Shown: positions 15,852 through 24,417 of the stretch, piece after piece
Layout: each line of letters opens with the position of its first letter
Numbering within the stretch: position 1 is the first letter of the stretch
Origin: Oscillospiraceae bacterium
Lineage (GTDB): Bacteria; Bacillota; Clostridia; Oscillospirales; Oscillospiraceae
Length of the DNA: 64,000 nt
NCBI GenBank assembly: GCA_910575505.1
Contig: CAJTFK010000003.1
Coordinates: forward strand, 1-64,000
Direction of reading: 5' to 3'
Notes under the pieces: generated by a model
Databases searched by the model: none
Told to the model about the DNA's origin: nothing
Seen by the model: the letters and a program-made list of their open reading frames with translations, nothing else
Translations under genes and position numbers: made by a program

Positions 15852-16910
15852 TCACCCGCTGCGCTTGTCCGCCAGCCGGGGCAGGTCCCGGAAGAGCTCC
15901 ACCACAAACCAGTCGGGCAGCTCTCTTCCGTCCTCAGGGGTCACCGCCATCCGGGCAATCTCCAGACTCAGGCCGGCCAGCTCAGTGAGCCGGTCCTTGG
16001 CCTGGAGGACCAGGGTACGGCTGTCGCCGCTCAGCCTGCTCCGCTCCGGGGGCAGCTCCTTGACCAGCCGGGCCCGGAGGGACTGAGCCAGGAAATAGAG
16101 CACGTCCCGTTCCTCCGGACCGGCGGGCCAGGGCTGTTCCCCGGAGAGAATTTTGTCCAGGGCATACTGGCTGCGCACCTGGCGGATGTAGGCCATGAAC
16201 TGGGTGGCGTGCTGGGGGCTGAGGGACCCCGCCGCCAGCACGCGCAGGGCCTCCTCCCCGATGTTTGGGCCATAGCTGCGGATCGCGTCGCTGAGCATAT
16301 GCCAGGACCGGGGCGTGGAAAAAGGCTCCTCGCTCTTGGGCGGCCTTGCCCACAGGTGGTCCGGGCGGCTGGAAATGTAATCGTAAACGTAAGGATGAAT
16401 CCCGTTTTGGGCCGCCCACTCCAGCCACAGGCGGGGACTGGCGGTGAGCTCCACATGAAACATCCGGTTTACCAGGGCGGAGGACATGGGCCGTGTGATG
16501 GCGTTGTCCTGGGCCCGGTTTCCCGCCCCCACCACAATGGAGCCCTCGGGGAGACGGTATTCCCCCACGCGCCGCTCATGGATGAGGGAGTAGAAGGCCT
16601 TCTGCACCTCTGTGGAACAGGCATTCAGCTCATCCAGAAAAAGGACGTAGGGCCCGCTCCGGGCAATGGTCCGGGGCGGGCAGAACCGGCTGAAGCCGTC
16701 CTGAATCTGGGGGACGCCGATGATGTCCTCCGGAGCCAGCTGGCTGCCCAGCAGAGAAACGCATTCCAGCCCCAGAGAACCGGCGAACTCCTGAACAATG
16801 GCAGATTTGCCGATGCCCGGCGCGCCCCATATGAACACGGGCCGGATGAGGCCCACGTTCAGCAGAACGTCCAACAGCTGCTTTTGATTGACGGTCACGG
16901 TTAAATTCAT
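15852..16910 (-). CDS. MoxR-type AAA+ ATPase
   Basis: A 352-residue ATPase. Walker A is GAPGIGKSAIV (about 30-40), Walker B with the following sensor is VLFLDELNACSTEVQ (about 89-103), and sensor 1 is in GAGNRAQDN. MoxR ATPases remodel or activate partner proteins, normally a VWA protein encoded next door, which is exactly the arrangement here. It is the first gene of the pair. The start (MNLTVTVNQKQLLD) sits next to a weak GGAGAG ribosome site. Confidence 0.92.
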   Translation of the reverse strand: MNLTVTVNQKQLLDVLLNVGLIRPVFIWGAPGIGKSAIVQEFAGSLGLECVSLLGSQLAPEDIIGVPQIQDGFSRFCPPRTIARSGPYVLFLDELNACSTEVQKAFYSLIHERRVGEYRLPEGSIVVGAGNRAQDNAITRPMSSALVNRMFHVELTASPRLWLEWAAQNGIHPYVYDYISSRPDHLWARPPKSEEPFSTPRSWHMLSDAIRSYGPNIGEEALRVLAAGSLSPQHATQFMAYIRQVRSQYALDKILSGEQPWPAGPEERDVLYFLAQSLRARLVKELPPERSRLSGDSRTLVLQAKDRLTELAGLSLEIARMAVTPEDGRELPDWFVVELFRDLPRLADKRSG

Positions 16911-17163
16911 CTGTGGCTCTCCATTTCTGACGGAGTCGAAGCGTGTCCCACTCCGGAATCAACCGTATTATACACCTGAATCCTCTCCCGCGCAACCGGC
17001 CCCGGTTCACATCCCGGGCATTCCGCCGGAATCTTCCGCGCCCCGTCCGCCTCTTCGCAGGGTCCGTATGAAACGCTGTCCGGCCTCCTGTCCGTGAGCC
17101 GGACGCGTCACGCGCCCGGTTTCTCTCCTCCGGACCGGAGCGAAAAACGTCCATCAGGCGCAA
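16911..17163. other. intergenic region between the MoxR gene and the alr terminator
   Basis: No gene recognised. The part next to the MoxR start should hold its promoter, but no clear -35/-10 pair stands out. Confidence 0.4.
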
Positions 17164-17204
17164 AAGGAAGGGATGTCCCCAAAGAGACATTCCTTCCTTT
17201 TTCC
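17164..17204. terminator. bidirectional terminator, downstream of alanine racemase
   Basis: GGAAGGGATGTC pairs with GACATTCCTTCC (one mismatch), flanked by AAAA on the left and TTTTT on the right. On the minus strand it lies about 20 bp past the racemase stop. Confidence 0.75.
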
Positions 17205-17224
17205 GTAATCCCTGCCGGAGAGCT

Positions 17225-18385
17225 TCAGGTCCGCGGGAGGTAAATCCGGGGCACCCGGCCCCGCACGCCGCAGGTGATGGCGCTGGGCCCCAGTCCCAGC
17301 GGACCATACAGCCACCGGCAGGGGACTGCGCCGGGCCCCGTCCCGCCCAGAAGCACCACTTCGTCCCCCCCGGCCGCCTCCGGAATCCGTGAGACGTCCG
17401 CCATGAACATGTCCATGCAGACCCGCCCCACCACGGGGCAAATCTGCCCCCGGATGCTGACCCGGCCCAGGTTGGTCAGGGACCTGGGGTAACCGTCGGC
17501 GTCGCCGGCGGAGACCACCGCCAGCTCCATGGGGCCCTCCGCCGCGGCCTGGCGGCCATAGCTGACGGGCGTCCCCGGGGAGACGGTACGCCGCTGGACC
17601 ACCCGCGCCTTCCAGGTCATAACCGGCCGGAAGGAGGCCGGCCGCAGCATAGCGCTGTCAGGGAGCAGCCCGTACAGAACCGTCCCTACCCGGCACAGCT
17701 CCAGGGCGTACTCCGGCGTGTTGACGGCGGCGGGGGAATTGCAGCAGTGCCGCAGCCCCGGCGGAATGCCCGCCTTCTCCAGGGCCCGGCAGAAGGCAAG
17801 AAACCGGCTGAACTGCGTCCGGGTATAGTCCACGTCCTCCGGCGCGGAGCCGTAGGAGCTGGAAAAGTGGGTGTAGATTCCCGTAACCTTCAGCGCGGGC
17901 ATCCGGTACGCCGCCGCGGCCTCCTCTATGGCAGAGGAAAGCGCCCCGCCATAGCCGGAATACCCGATGCGGGTCATGCCGGTGTCCACCTTCAGATGAC
18001 AGGACACCTGTACGCCGGCGGCCCCGGCGCAGGCGGCCAGGGCCCCGGCATACCCGGGGGAAAGCAGCGTCTGCGTAATGCCCTGCCGGGCCAGCAGCTC
18101 CGCCGCCTCCGGCGGCGTGAAGCCCAGAATCAGAATCTCCTGCCGGTTTCCGCTCTCCCGCAGCTCCAGGGCCTCGGACAGACAGGCCACGCCGATCCAG
18201 TCCTCCGGCCAGGCCCCGCCCAGAACCCGGGCGGCAGACACCGCCCCGTGGCCATAGGCGTCCGCCTTTAAAATGTGCATCAGGCGGCAGCCCCCGGGAA
18301 TGAGCCCGTGGAGCGTACGGGCGTTTTCCAGCAGCGCGTCCAAATCAATTTCCGCCCAGCAGCGGCTGGTGTTCAAATCCATCAT
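17225..18385 (-). CDS. alr: alanine racemase
   Basis: A 386-residue PLP enzyme that interconverts L- and D-alanine for peptidoglycan. Lys40 in ILKADAYGHG binds PLP, and the second catalytic residue, a Tyr, lies in TPVSYGRQ near 265-275. Other family blocks seen are KVDTGMTRIGY and VGRVCMDMFMADVS. Two ATG codons are adjacent at the start; GGGAGGTGCG fits the second slightly better. The gene stands alone with a terminator behind it. Confidence 0.94.
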   Translation of the reverse strand: MMDLNTSRCWAEIDLDALLENARTLHGLIPGGCRLMHILKADAYGHGAVSAARVLGGAWPEDWIGVACLSEALELRESGNRQEILILGFTPPEAAELLARQGITQTLLSPGYAGALAACAGAAGVQVSCHLKVDTGMTRIGYSGYGGALSSAIEEAAAAYRMPALKVTGIYTHFSSSYGSAPEDVDYTRTQFSRFLAFCRALEKAGIPPGLRHCCNSPAAVNTPEYALELCRVGTVLYGLLPDSAMLRPASFRPVMTWKARVVQRRTVSPGTPVSYGRQAAAEGPMELAVVSAGDADGYPRSLTNLGRVSIRGQICPVVGRVCMDMFMADVSRIPEAAGGDEVVLLGGTGPGAVPCRWLYGPLGLGPSAITCGVRGRVPRIYLPRT

Positions 18386-18519
18386 CGCACCTCCCGGCAG
18401 TTTTTCAATCCGTATGCGCGCACATTGAAGAGCGTTCTCGCCCCAGCCCGCCGCTCTCCGGCGGCCCTCTCTCCCTGTTCACCAATGGGTTCTCCCCGCA
18501 GAGGCGGCCCTGAAACGGA

Positions 18520-18553
18520 CAGTGCCGGCGGCCAAACCGGCCTGCCGGCACTG
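18520..18553 (-). terminator. candidate terminator of the NhaC-family gene
   Basis: A 10-bp perfect stem CAGTGCCGGC / GCCGGCACTG with a 14-base loop that itself pairs (GGCC / GGCC), 30 bp past the stop on the minus strand. The T-tract is weak. Confidence 0.55.
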
Positions 18554-18582
18554 CCCCTGAACAAGAAGGGAGAGAGTGGTAA

Positions 18583-19950
18583 TTATTTTAAGATGACGTC
18601 GTGGGTCTCGGCGTCATACATGGGAATATTCTCCCGCTCCTCCCTGGTCTTCAGCAGACCAAAGATAATGGTGCAAAGGGTGACTGCGGCGAGAATGAAC
18701 ACATAGTAGTTATGTCCCGCAATAGCGAAGGGAGAGAGCTCCGTCAGGCCGATGCAGAGGATGATCTGACCGCCGTGGGGGATGACGCCCTGCACGATGC
18801 AGGAGAAGATGTCCAGCAGAGAGGCCACGCGCTTGGGGGCGATGTTGTGCTCCGCGGCCATTTCCCGCACCAGCGGCGCGGCCATGATGATGGCAATGGT
18901 GTTGTTTGCCAGAGCCAGGTCAAACACGGAGACCATGCCCGCCATGGACAGCTCCGCGCCCCGGCGGCTCTTGACGTTGCTGGTCATTTTCTCAACCATC
19001 CAGTCGATGCCGCCCAGATCCCGGACCGTGCCGGAAATGCCCCGCATCATCAGGGTCACAATGACGATTTCGTACATGCCGGACATGCCGGACACCGCGC
19101 CCTGAGCCATTTCCACAAAATTGATGCTGCCGGTGGCGATGCCGATGGCGCCCGCCACGCCGACGCCTGCCAGCAGGAGGATGAACACGTTGCAGCCGGT
19201 CAGGGCCACCAGGAGAACGAAGATGTAGGGAATCACCTTGATGATGTCGTACTCGAAAACGCCCTCCAGCTGGCCGGAGCCGCTGGTCAGGGTCAGAATC
19301 ACCATGGTAATCAGCGCGCTGACCGCCGCCAGCAGGCCGTTCATCTTGAACTTGTCCCGCATCTCACAGCCCGCGCCCCGGGTGGCGGCGATGGTGGTGT
19401 CGGAAATCATGGAAAGATTGTCGCCGAACATCGCGCCGCCCAGCACCGCCGCAATGGCTACGCCCATATTGATGCTGGAGCCCTCCGCCACGGCCACCGC
19501 AATGGGGCCCACGGCGGAAATGGTGCCCATGGAGGTGCCCATGGCAGTGGCGATGAAGGCGGAAATGAGGAAGATGCCCGCCATCAGGAACTGCTGGGGA
19601 ACCAGGGACAGGCCCAGGTTCGCCGTGGCCTCCACGCCGCCCATGGCCTTGGCCACGCCGGAGAAGGCGCCGGCCAGCAGAAAGACCATAATCATAATCA
19701 TGGTGTCCGCGTTGGCCATGCCGTGGCAGTAGGCGTCCATGCGGTATTCAAGGCTGCGCTCTTTTCCGCCCATGCACAGGCAGACCAGCGTGCCAATCAG
19801 CAGGGCAAACACCCGGGAAATCTGCTTGAAGGAATCTCCGCCATAGCCCATACAGGCAAAAAAGATGCCTGCGCCCAGGTAAATAGCCAGGAAGATCAGC
19901 AGGGGGGCAAAGGCTGAGAAGCCATACATTTTTTTGTTCTTGTGATCCAT
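18583..19950 (-). CDS. NhaC-family Na+/H+ antiporter-like transporter
   Basis: A 455-residue membrane protein with eleven to twelve hydrophobic segments. The NhaC signature region ATAMGTSMGTISAVGPIAVA (near 135-155) and GGAMFGDNLSMISDTTIAA (near 175) are intact. Besides Na+/H+ exchange, family members can be amino-acid or carboxylate/Na+ exchangers (for example malate/lactate). The ATG at 19950 follows GGGAG by six bases; an earlier in-frame ATG lacks a ribosome site. It lies downstream of the gamma-lyase-like gene, so it may carry a substrate or product of that enzyme. Confidence 0.9.
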   Translation of the reverse strand: MDHKNKKMYGFSAFAPLLIFLAIYLGAGIFFACMGYGGDSFKQISRVFALLIGTLVCLCMGGKERSLEYRMDAYCHGMANADTMIMIMVFLLAGAFSGVAKAMGGVEATANLGLSLVPQQFLMAGIFLISAFIATAMGTSMGTISAVGPIAVAVAEGSSINMGVAIAAVLGGAMFGDNLSMISDTTIAATRGAGCEMRDKFKMNGLLAAVSALITMVILTLTSGSGQLEGVFEYDIIKVIPYIFVLLVALTGCNVFILLLAGVGVAGAIGIATGSINFVEMAQGAVSGMSGMYEIVIVTLMMRGISGTVRDLGGIDWMVEKMTSNVKSRRGAELSMAGMVSVFDLALANNTIAIIMAAPLVREMAAEHNIAPKRVASLLDIFSCIVQGVIPHGGQIILCIGLTELSPFAIAGHNYYVFILAAVTLCTIIFGLLKTREERENIPMYDAETHDVILK

Positions 19951-20018
19951 AATTGTCTCCCTATTCACACAATATCGCTTGAACTCTCATTCGTCTCTTG
20001 GGTATTGCAAAGGGATTC

Positions 20019-20067
20019 GGCCTCTTCCCGTATGGGAAGAGGCCAAGGAGAGCGCTTCGCTCTCCTT
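20019..20067 (-). terminator. two tandem hairpins between the gamma-lyase and antiporter genes
   Basis: GGCCTCTTCCC / GGGAAGAGGCC (11 bp, loop GTAT) directly followed by AAGGAGAGCG / CGCTCTCCTT (10 bp). No T-run follows, so they may attenuate or stabilise rather than stop transcription. Confidence 0.5.
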
Positions 20068-20082
20068 GACCCGAGGCCGCCG

Positions 20083-21306
20083 TTAAAGCGCGGCGAAGGC
20101 CTGCTCAAAGTCGTTGATGAGGTCCCTGGCGGATTCCAGACCCACGGAGAGGCGGATCAGTCCGTCGGTGATGCCCGCAGCCAGACGGGCCTCGGGGGAG
20201 ACGCCGGCATGGGTCATGCTGGCGGGGTGCTCAATCAGGGTGTCGGGGTCGCCCAGAGACACGGCAATGGCGGGAATGGTCAGGCTGTTCAGCAGCTTTT
20301 TGCCGGCCTCAAAGCTGCTCAGGCCCTTGACGTCATCCTTCAGCTCGAAGCTGAGAATCCCGCCGAACAGGCCGTTCTCCATCTGCCTGCAGGCCAGCTC
20401 GTGACCGGGGTCGCTCTCCAGGCCGGGATAGTAGACATGCTTCACATAGGGGCTGCTCTCCAGATATTTGGCGACGGCCATGGCGTTGGCGCAGTGCCGC
20501 TCCATCCGCAGGGCCAGGGTCTTCATGCCCCGGAGGACCAGATAGCTGTTGAAGGGGGAGGGCGGGCAGCCGTTGATCTTGGTCATGCAGTTGTTGCGGA
20601 TCAGGGCCATGTCGGCGGCGGAGCCCACCACAACGCCGCCCAGGGCGTCCCCGTGGCCGTTGATATATTTGGTGATGGAGTGCAGAACGATGTCCGCGCC
20701 CAGCTTCAGGGCGTACTGGAGGGGAGGAGGCGCAAAGGTGCCGTCCACAACCACCCGGATGTCGGGGCCGGCCACGGCCTTCACCGCCGCAATGTCGGTA
20801 ACCTTAATCATGGGGTTGTTGGGGGTTTCAAAATAAATCATCCTGGTGTTGGGACGGATAGCCGCTTTCAGGGCCTCCCGGTCGGCAGTGTCCACCCGGG
20901 TGATCTCCACGCCCAGCTCCGGCAGATTGGTAGTGCACACAAAATTGGTGCCGCCGTAGACCGAGTCGTCAAAAATGGCGTGGTCGCCGGGCTTCAGGAA
21001 CGCCAGCACCACGGAGCCCACCGCGCCCATGCCGGAGGCCATGGCCACAGCGTCCTCGCCGCCCTCCATGCAGGCGCATTTCAGCTCAAAGGCCCGGGTG
21101 GTGGGGTTGCCGCTGCGGGAGTAGACCGGATGATAGCCGGGGACCTGCTTGGCAAACTTCGCCGCGCCGTCCTCCACCGTGTCGAAGCAGAAGGTGGACG
21201 TCTGGTAAATGGGCGTCGCCAGCGCGCCATAGGCGCTGTCGTGTTCCTGTCCCGCGTGGATAATCATGGTCTCGAAGTCCACGGAGCTCATGTTGATTTT
21301 GCTCAT
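20083..21306 (-). CDS. methionine gamma-lyase-like Cys/Met-metabolism PLP enzyme
   Basis: A 407-residue member of the trans-sulfuration PLP family. Lys213 in HSITKYINGHGD binds PLP; YSRSGNPTTRA (62-72) and the aspartate in VVVDGTFAP (185-193) are conserved. Such enzymes eliminate gamma or beta groups from methionine, homocysteine or cysteine to give thiol or sulfide, ammonia and a 2-oxo acid. In many gamma-lyases a Cys follows the active-site YG; here it is Gly119, so cystathionine gamma-lyase/synthase activity cannot be excluded. It has its own promoter with an operator-like site and is followed by the antiporter. Confidence 0.83.
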   Translation of the reverse strand: MSKINMSSVDFETMIIHAGQEHDSAYGALATPIYQTSTFCFDTVEDGAAKFAKQVPGYHPVYSRSGNPTTRAFELKCACMEGGEDAVAMASGMGAVGSVVLAFLKPGDHAIFDDSVYGGTNFVCTTNLPELGVEITRVDTADREALKAAIRPNTRMIYFETPNNPMIKVTDIAAVKAVAGPDIRVVVDGTFAPPPLQYALKLGADIVLHSITKYINGHGDALGGVVVGSAADMALIRNNCMTKINGCPPSPFNSYLVLRGMKTLALRMERHCANAMAVAKYLESSPYVKHVYYPGLESDPGHELACRQMENGLFGGILSFELKDDVKGLSSFEAGKKLLNSLTIPAIAVSLGDPDTLIEHPASMTHAGVSPEARLAAGITDGLIRLSVGLESARDLINDFEQAFAAL

Positions 21307-21340
21307 AGAAATTCCTCCCTTTTTTCAATTAAACTCATCA

Positions 21341-21361
21341 GATATCGGATGTCTTATATCT
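21341..21361. promoter_or_regulatory. candidate operator shared with the reductoisomerase-like gene
   Basis: Contains ATCGGATGTCTTATATCT. The reductoisomerase-like gene has ATCAGATGTCTTATGTCT at 27119-27136, 16 of 18 bases identical. Both lie directly downstream of a -10 box, a position suited to repression. Core dyad ACATCNGATRT. The GntR proteins encoded at 24418 and 26306 are the obvious candidates. Confidence 0.6.
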
Positions 21362-21363
21362 AT

Positions 21364-21392
21364 AGTTTAGAACATTTTCATGCTGCTGTCAA
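21364..21392 (-). promoter_or_regulatory. promoter of the gamma-lyase-like gene
   Basis: Minus strand TTGACA-17 bp-TAAACT; the operator-like site begins three bases beyond the -10. Confidence 0.7.
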
Positions 21393-21458
21393 TTCCGCGA
21401 ATCGACAAACATAAATCCTGCGTTTTGTGAAAAAGCACAGATTTAATCAGAACTGTCG

Positions 21459-22628
21459 TCAGATGACCGGTCCCGTGCAGTAGATGTCCATGGACTGGCT
21501 GTAGTAAATAGTCTCCCCTTTGCACTGCTCTCCGGAGAGGGTCTTCAGCAGCTTTTGGAACAGCTCCTCCCCCACTGCCTCAATACTCGCCTCCCCCAGG
21601 ATGACGCGTCCGGCGTTTATGTCCATGTCGTTGACCATCCGCTCATAGGTATGGGGGTTGCCGCAGATTTTGATGACCGGCAGAATGGGGAAGCCCTGAG
21701 GCGCGCCCCGGCCGGTGGAGAAGGTAATGCACTGGGCCCCGCCGGCGGCCATGCCGGTGAGAATTTCAATCTCCCGGCCCGGCGTCTCCTTAATCCAGAG
21801 ACCCTTCCGCCCCGCGCTCATTTCCGCATAGTCCAGTACGCCCTCAATGGTCCGGGAGCCGGATTTCATAATGGCCCCCAGGGATTTTTCCTCAATGGTG
21901 CTCAGGCCGCCCTTGATGTTGCCAGGGGTGGGCTGGCCCTTCCGCATGTCGCAGCCCAGGGATTTGGCCCGGGTCTCCATGTCCGAGACTATTTTCAGAA
22001 TCTTCTCCCCCACCTCCGGCGTCCGGGCCCGCCGCGCCAGGATGTGCTCCGCGCCGATGAACTCCGTCACCTCGCCGAACATCACCGTGCCGCCGGCGTC
22101 CACAATCCTGTCCGCCACATAGCCGATGGCGCAGTTGCTTGCCAGGCCGGAGGTGGCGTCGGAGCCTCCGCACTTGATGCCCATGACGAAGCGGGACAGA
22201 TCGGTTTCCCTCCGCTGCATGCCGGAGATCGCCATGGACAGACGCTGGGCTTTTTTGATGCCGTCGGCAATGGCGTTGGCCATGCCGCCAATCTCCTGAA
22301 TCCGGACGATATCACAGGGCTTTCCGGATTGTCCGGCGGCCTCCAGCAGCCGGTCCACGTCGGTGCCCTCGCAGCCCAGACTGACAATCAGCGCCGCGCC
22401 GGCGTTGGGGTGACAGATGAGGGAGGCCAGGGTATCCGTCACCCGGTCCAGGTCAGGGGGAAGCTGGCAGCAGCCCTGGTGATGCAGCAGGGGCCGGCAG
22501 TTCATCACCTGATTGCCGATGGCCTGGGCCACCTCGTTGGCGCAGACCACGCTGGGAACAATGGCCACATAATTCCGGGACCCCACCTTCCCGTCCGGCC
22601 GCTCATAACCCCAAAAAGTGTGTTCCAT
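21459..22628 (-). CDS. UxaA-family dehydratase, large (C-terminal) subunit
   Basis: 389 residues, matching the catalytic C-terminal part of altronate/galactarate dehydratases and of SuyB, the large subunit of sulfolactate sulfo-lyase. Blocks seen include GYERPDGKVGSRNYVAIVPSVVC at the N-terminus (quoted in part), MGIKCGGSDATSGLASN near 173 and a C-terminal ICGNPHTYERM. The start at 22628 follows GGAAGGAG. The small SAF-domain subunit is a separate gene four bases upstream, so enzyme parts are split as in SuyAB and some archaeal or clostridial dehydratases. The substrate is unknown; a 2,3-dihydroxy or 3-substituted 2-hydroxy acid is expected. Confidence 0.82.
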   Translation of the reverse strand: MEHTFWGYERPDGKVGSRNYVAIVPSVVCANEVAQAIGNQVMNCRPLLHHQGCCQLPPDLDRVTDTLASLICHPNAGAALIVSLGCEGTDVDRLLEAAGQSGKPCDIVRIQEIGGMANAIADGIKKAQRLSMAISGMQRRETDLSRFVMGIKCGGSDATSGLASNCAIGYVADRIVDAGGTVMFGEVTEFIGAEHILARRARTPEVGEKILKIVSDMETRAKSLGCDMRKGQPTPGNIKGGLSTIEEKSLGAIMKSGSRTIEGVLDYAEMSAGRKGLWIKETPGREIEILTGMAAGGAQCITFSTGRGAPQGFPILPVIKICGNPHTYERMVNDMDINAGRVILGEASIEAVGEELFQKLLKTLSGEQCKGETIYYSQSMDIYCTGPVI

Positions 22629-22632
22629 GACC

Positions 22633-22935
22633 TCACTCCTTCCAATCGCCGCGGGCACGGGCGCTGTCCAGATTGTGGACATGCACATAGTCCCCCCGCT
22701 TGATGTCCTTGGTGGCAATGCCGATGGACTCGCCGTATTTCCAGACGGTTTCGCCGCCGGGAATGTCCGCCAGCGCCACCTTGTGTCCATAGGGAATGTC
22801 CTCATGGACGGCAACCGCGTCCAGACTGCCGTCCCGGGCCATGACCTCCACGGTGTCCCCGGCGGAAACCTCCGCGAAAATGGACGCGACATTGTCCTTT
22901 GGCTGCACCTGAACTGCCAGTTTTCTCTCACTCAT
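22633..22935 (-). CDS. UxaA-family dehydratase, small SAF-domain subunit
   Basis: A 100-residue SAF-domain protein, equivalent to the N-terminal part of UxaA or to SuyA. It shows VAVHEDIPYGHKVALADIP (about 42-60), the typical HKVA block, and GIATKDIKRGDYVHVHNLDS at the end. It overlaps the LarA gene by four bases (ATGA) and precedes the large subunit by four bases, so all three are translationally linked. Confidence 0.83.
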   Translation of the reverse strand: MSERKLAVQVQPKDNVASIFAEVSAGDTVEVMARDGSLDAVAVHEDIPYGHKVALADIPGGETVWKYGESIGIATKDIKRGDYVHVHNLDSARARGDWKE

Positions 22936-24221
22936 GCTGGTTCCTCCTCCTGTTTTCGTACAATGACCGATACGCCGTCCGGAATAACGGTCACAGATGC
23001 GCTGCCGCCCCTGAGCCGGAAGGCTGTGCTCAGCGCCTCGTCAAAGCTTCGGGCCGCCAGGAAGCCCATATGTTCCAGCTCCCGGAGGTCCATGTGCCGG
23101 GTGACGATGATGATGGGATGCCGCAGCATCAGCTCCGCATAAATCTGTGCGCACCACTGTTCCGGAATGGACTCCCTGGGCGGTATGGCCTCGATGGTCT
23201 TCTTGATGGCCTGCGGCGAGCCCAGACGCATCAGCTTTTCAAAATTGGTTCCGCCGATGCCGTCGCACAGGGACGCCCCCAGAATCAGCACGCCCCCCTC
23301 TGCGGCGCAGGCCGCGGCGGCAGAAACCCCTTTGGGGGTCTGATACAGATTTTGGTCCAGGGGATAGCCGCCGTTTGTGGTGATGACAATGTCGCTCTGA
23401 ACCCGGTCCACGCCGCACATGTCCGAAACAAAGGCGCAGCCTCGGGCGTGGGCCTGGATACAGTCCCCGGCAAAGGCGGCAACAATCCGCTTCTCCGCGT
23501 CCATGGCCACATTCAGAATGAAAGCCAGTCCCACCCTTCGGGCCGCGCAGGCCATATCCTCATGAATGGGATTCCCCTCCAGAACGCCGGTGACGGCGTT
23601 GGGGTGGGAAATGGCCCTGGCAGAATGGTTCTCGTTCACCGTCTCCTTGGAGCAAATCGCTGGCAGGATGCTTTTCCTGCCTCCGCTGAACCCGGCGAAG
23701 AAATGGGGCTCGATAAAGCCCTCCGCGACAATCAGGTCGCTCTCCAGGGCCAGACGGTTGACACTGAGCTCCGCCCCGGAGGGAAGGCGGCAGACATACC
23801 GCATATCCTCGGCCCGAAAGGCGTCGTGGACCACAATGGTCTCCCGCTCCACGATCTCCGGTCCGAAGCGCTCCAGCATCTCGTCCCGGGTTGTGGGGCG
23901 GTGCAGGCCGGTGCCGATGAGGATGGTAATTCCGGCGTCCGGCTGTCCCCGCCGGATCTCCTCCAGCAGAAGCGGCATGGTGACCCCCGAGGGCATATTG
24001 CGGGTATGGTCCGAGGTAATGACCAGAATCCGCCGCTTTCCTTTGGCCAGCTCCGACAGCGGGGGCGTTCCGATGGGGGCCTTCAGCGCGTCACGGACAA
24101 GGTCCGCCTCCCCGCGGCCGCTGCGGAAGCGGTCCGCGTGATTCACCAGAACATGTTTCAGGTTCCCGTCCGGAACATGCAGCGGCAGGGTTCCTTTGTA
24201 GTATGGAAGCTGAAATTCCAT
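22932..24221 (-). CDS. LarA-family nickel-pincer racemase/epimerase
   Basis: A 429-residue protein related to lactate racemase LarA, which uses the Ni-pincer nucleotide (NPN) cofactor to move a hydride at C2 of 2-hydroxy acids. Residues known to hold NPN in the Lactiplantibacillus enzyme have close counterparts: His107 (TGLHRPT), His173 (EPHFFAGFSGG), Lys183 (GGRKSILPA) and His199 (NENHSARA). SDHTRNMPS (70-78) is also typical. The NPN makers LarB, LarC and LarE are not in the window. Operon context with a split dehydratase suggests it epimerises the hydroxy acid before dehydration, not lactate. AAAGGAGG precedes the start. Confidence 0.86.
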   Translation of the reverse strand: MEFQLPYYKGTLPLHVPDGNLKHVLVNHADRFRSGRGEADLVRDALKAPIGTPPLSELAKGKRRILVITSDHTRNMPSGVTMPLLLEEIRRGQPDAGITILIGTGLHRPTTRDEMLERFGPEIVERETIVVHDAFRAEDMRYVCRLPSGAELSVNRLALESDLIVAEGFIEPHFFAGFSGGRKSILPAICSKETVNENHSARAISHPNAVTGVLEGNPIHEDMACAARRVGLAFILNVAMDAEKRIVAAFAGDCIQAHARGCAFVSDMCGVDRVQSDIVITTNGGYPLDQNLYQTPKGVSAAAACAAEGGVLILGASLCDGIGGTNFEKLMRLGSPQAIKKTIEAIPPRESIPEQWCAQIYAELMLRHPIIIVTRHMDLRELEHMGFLAARSFDEALSTAFRLRGGSASVTVIPDGVSVIVRKQEEEPA

Positions 24222-24259
24222 AAGCGCCTCCTTTTGTACTGATTTTGTATTTTTAATTC

Positions 24260-24288
24260 ATAATACATTCTTCGTATCGCTCTGTCAA
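24260..24288 (-). promoter_or_regulatory. promoter of the LarA-dehydratase operon
   Basis: Minus strand TTGACA-17 bp-TATTAT, 39 bp before the start codon. Confidence 0.8.
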
Positions 24289-24336
24289 GAGAGGAATCGC
24301 AGAATCACACCCCGTTTTTTTGTGCAAAGCAGATAA

Positions 24337-24376
24337 AAGCCGTGCCGCGGCTGTCTTTACAGCTGCGGCACGGCTT
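24337..24376 (-). terminator. intrinsic terminator of the first GntR gene
   Basis: AAGCCGTGCCGC pairs perfectly with GCGGCACGGCTT, with an inner CTGT/ACAG extension; on the minus strand TTTTA follows. It separates this gene from the LarA promoter. Confidence 0.8.
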
Positions 24377-24417
24377 GATCCGGATTCATGGTATTGTTGA
24401 CACGCTTGAGGAGCCCC

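Noticed and set aside
14138..15988. 616-codon plus-strand frame opposite the VWA protein
   Set aside because: Shadow of the minus-strand gene, which has clear HExxH and VWA motifs.
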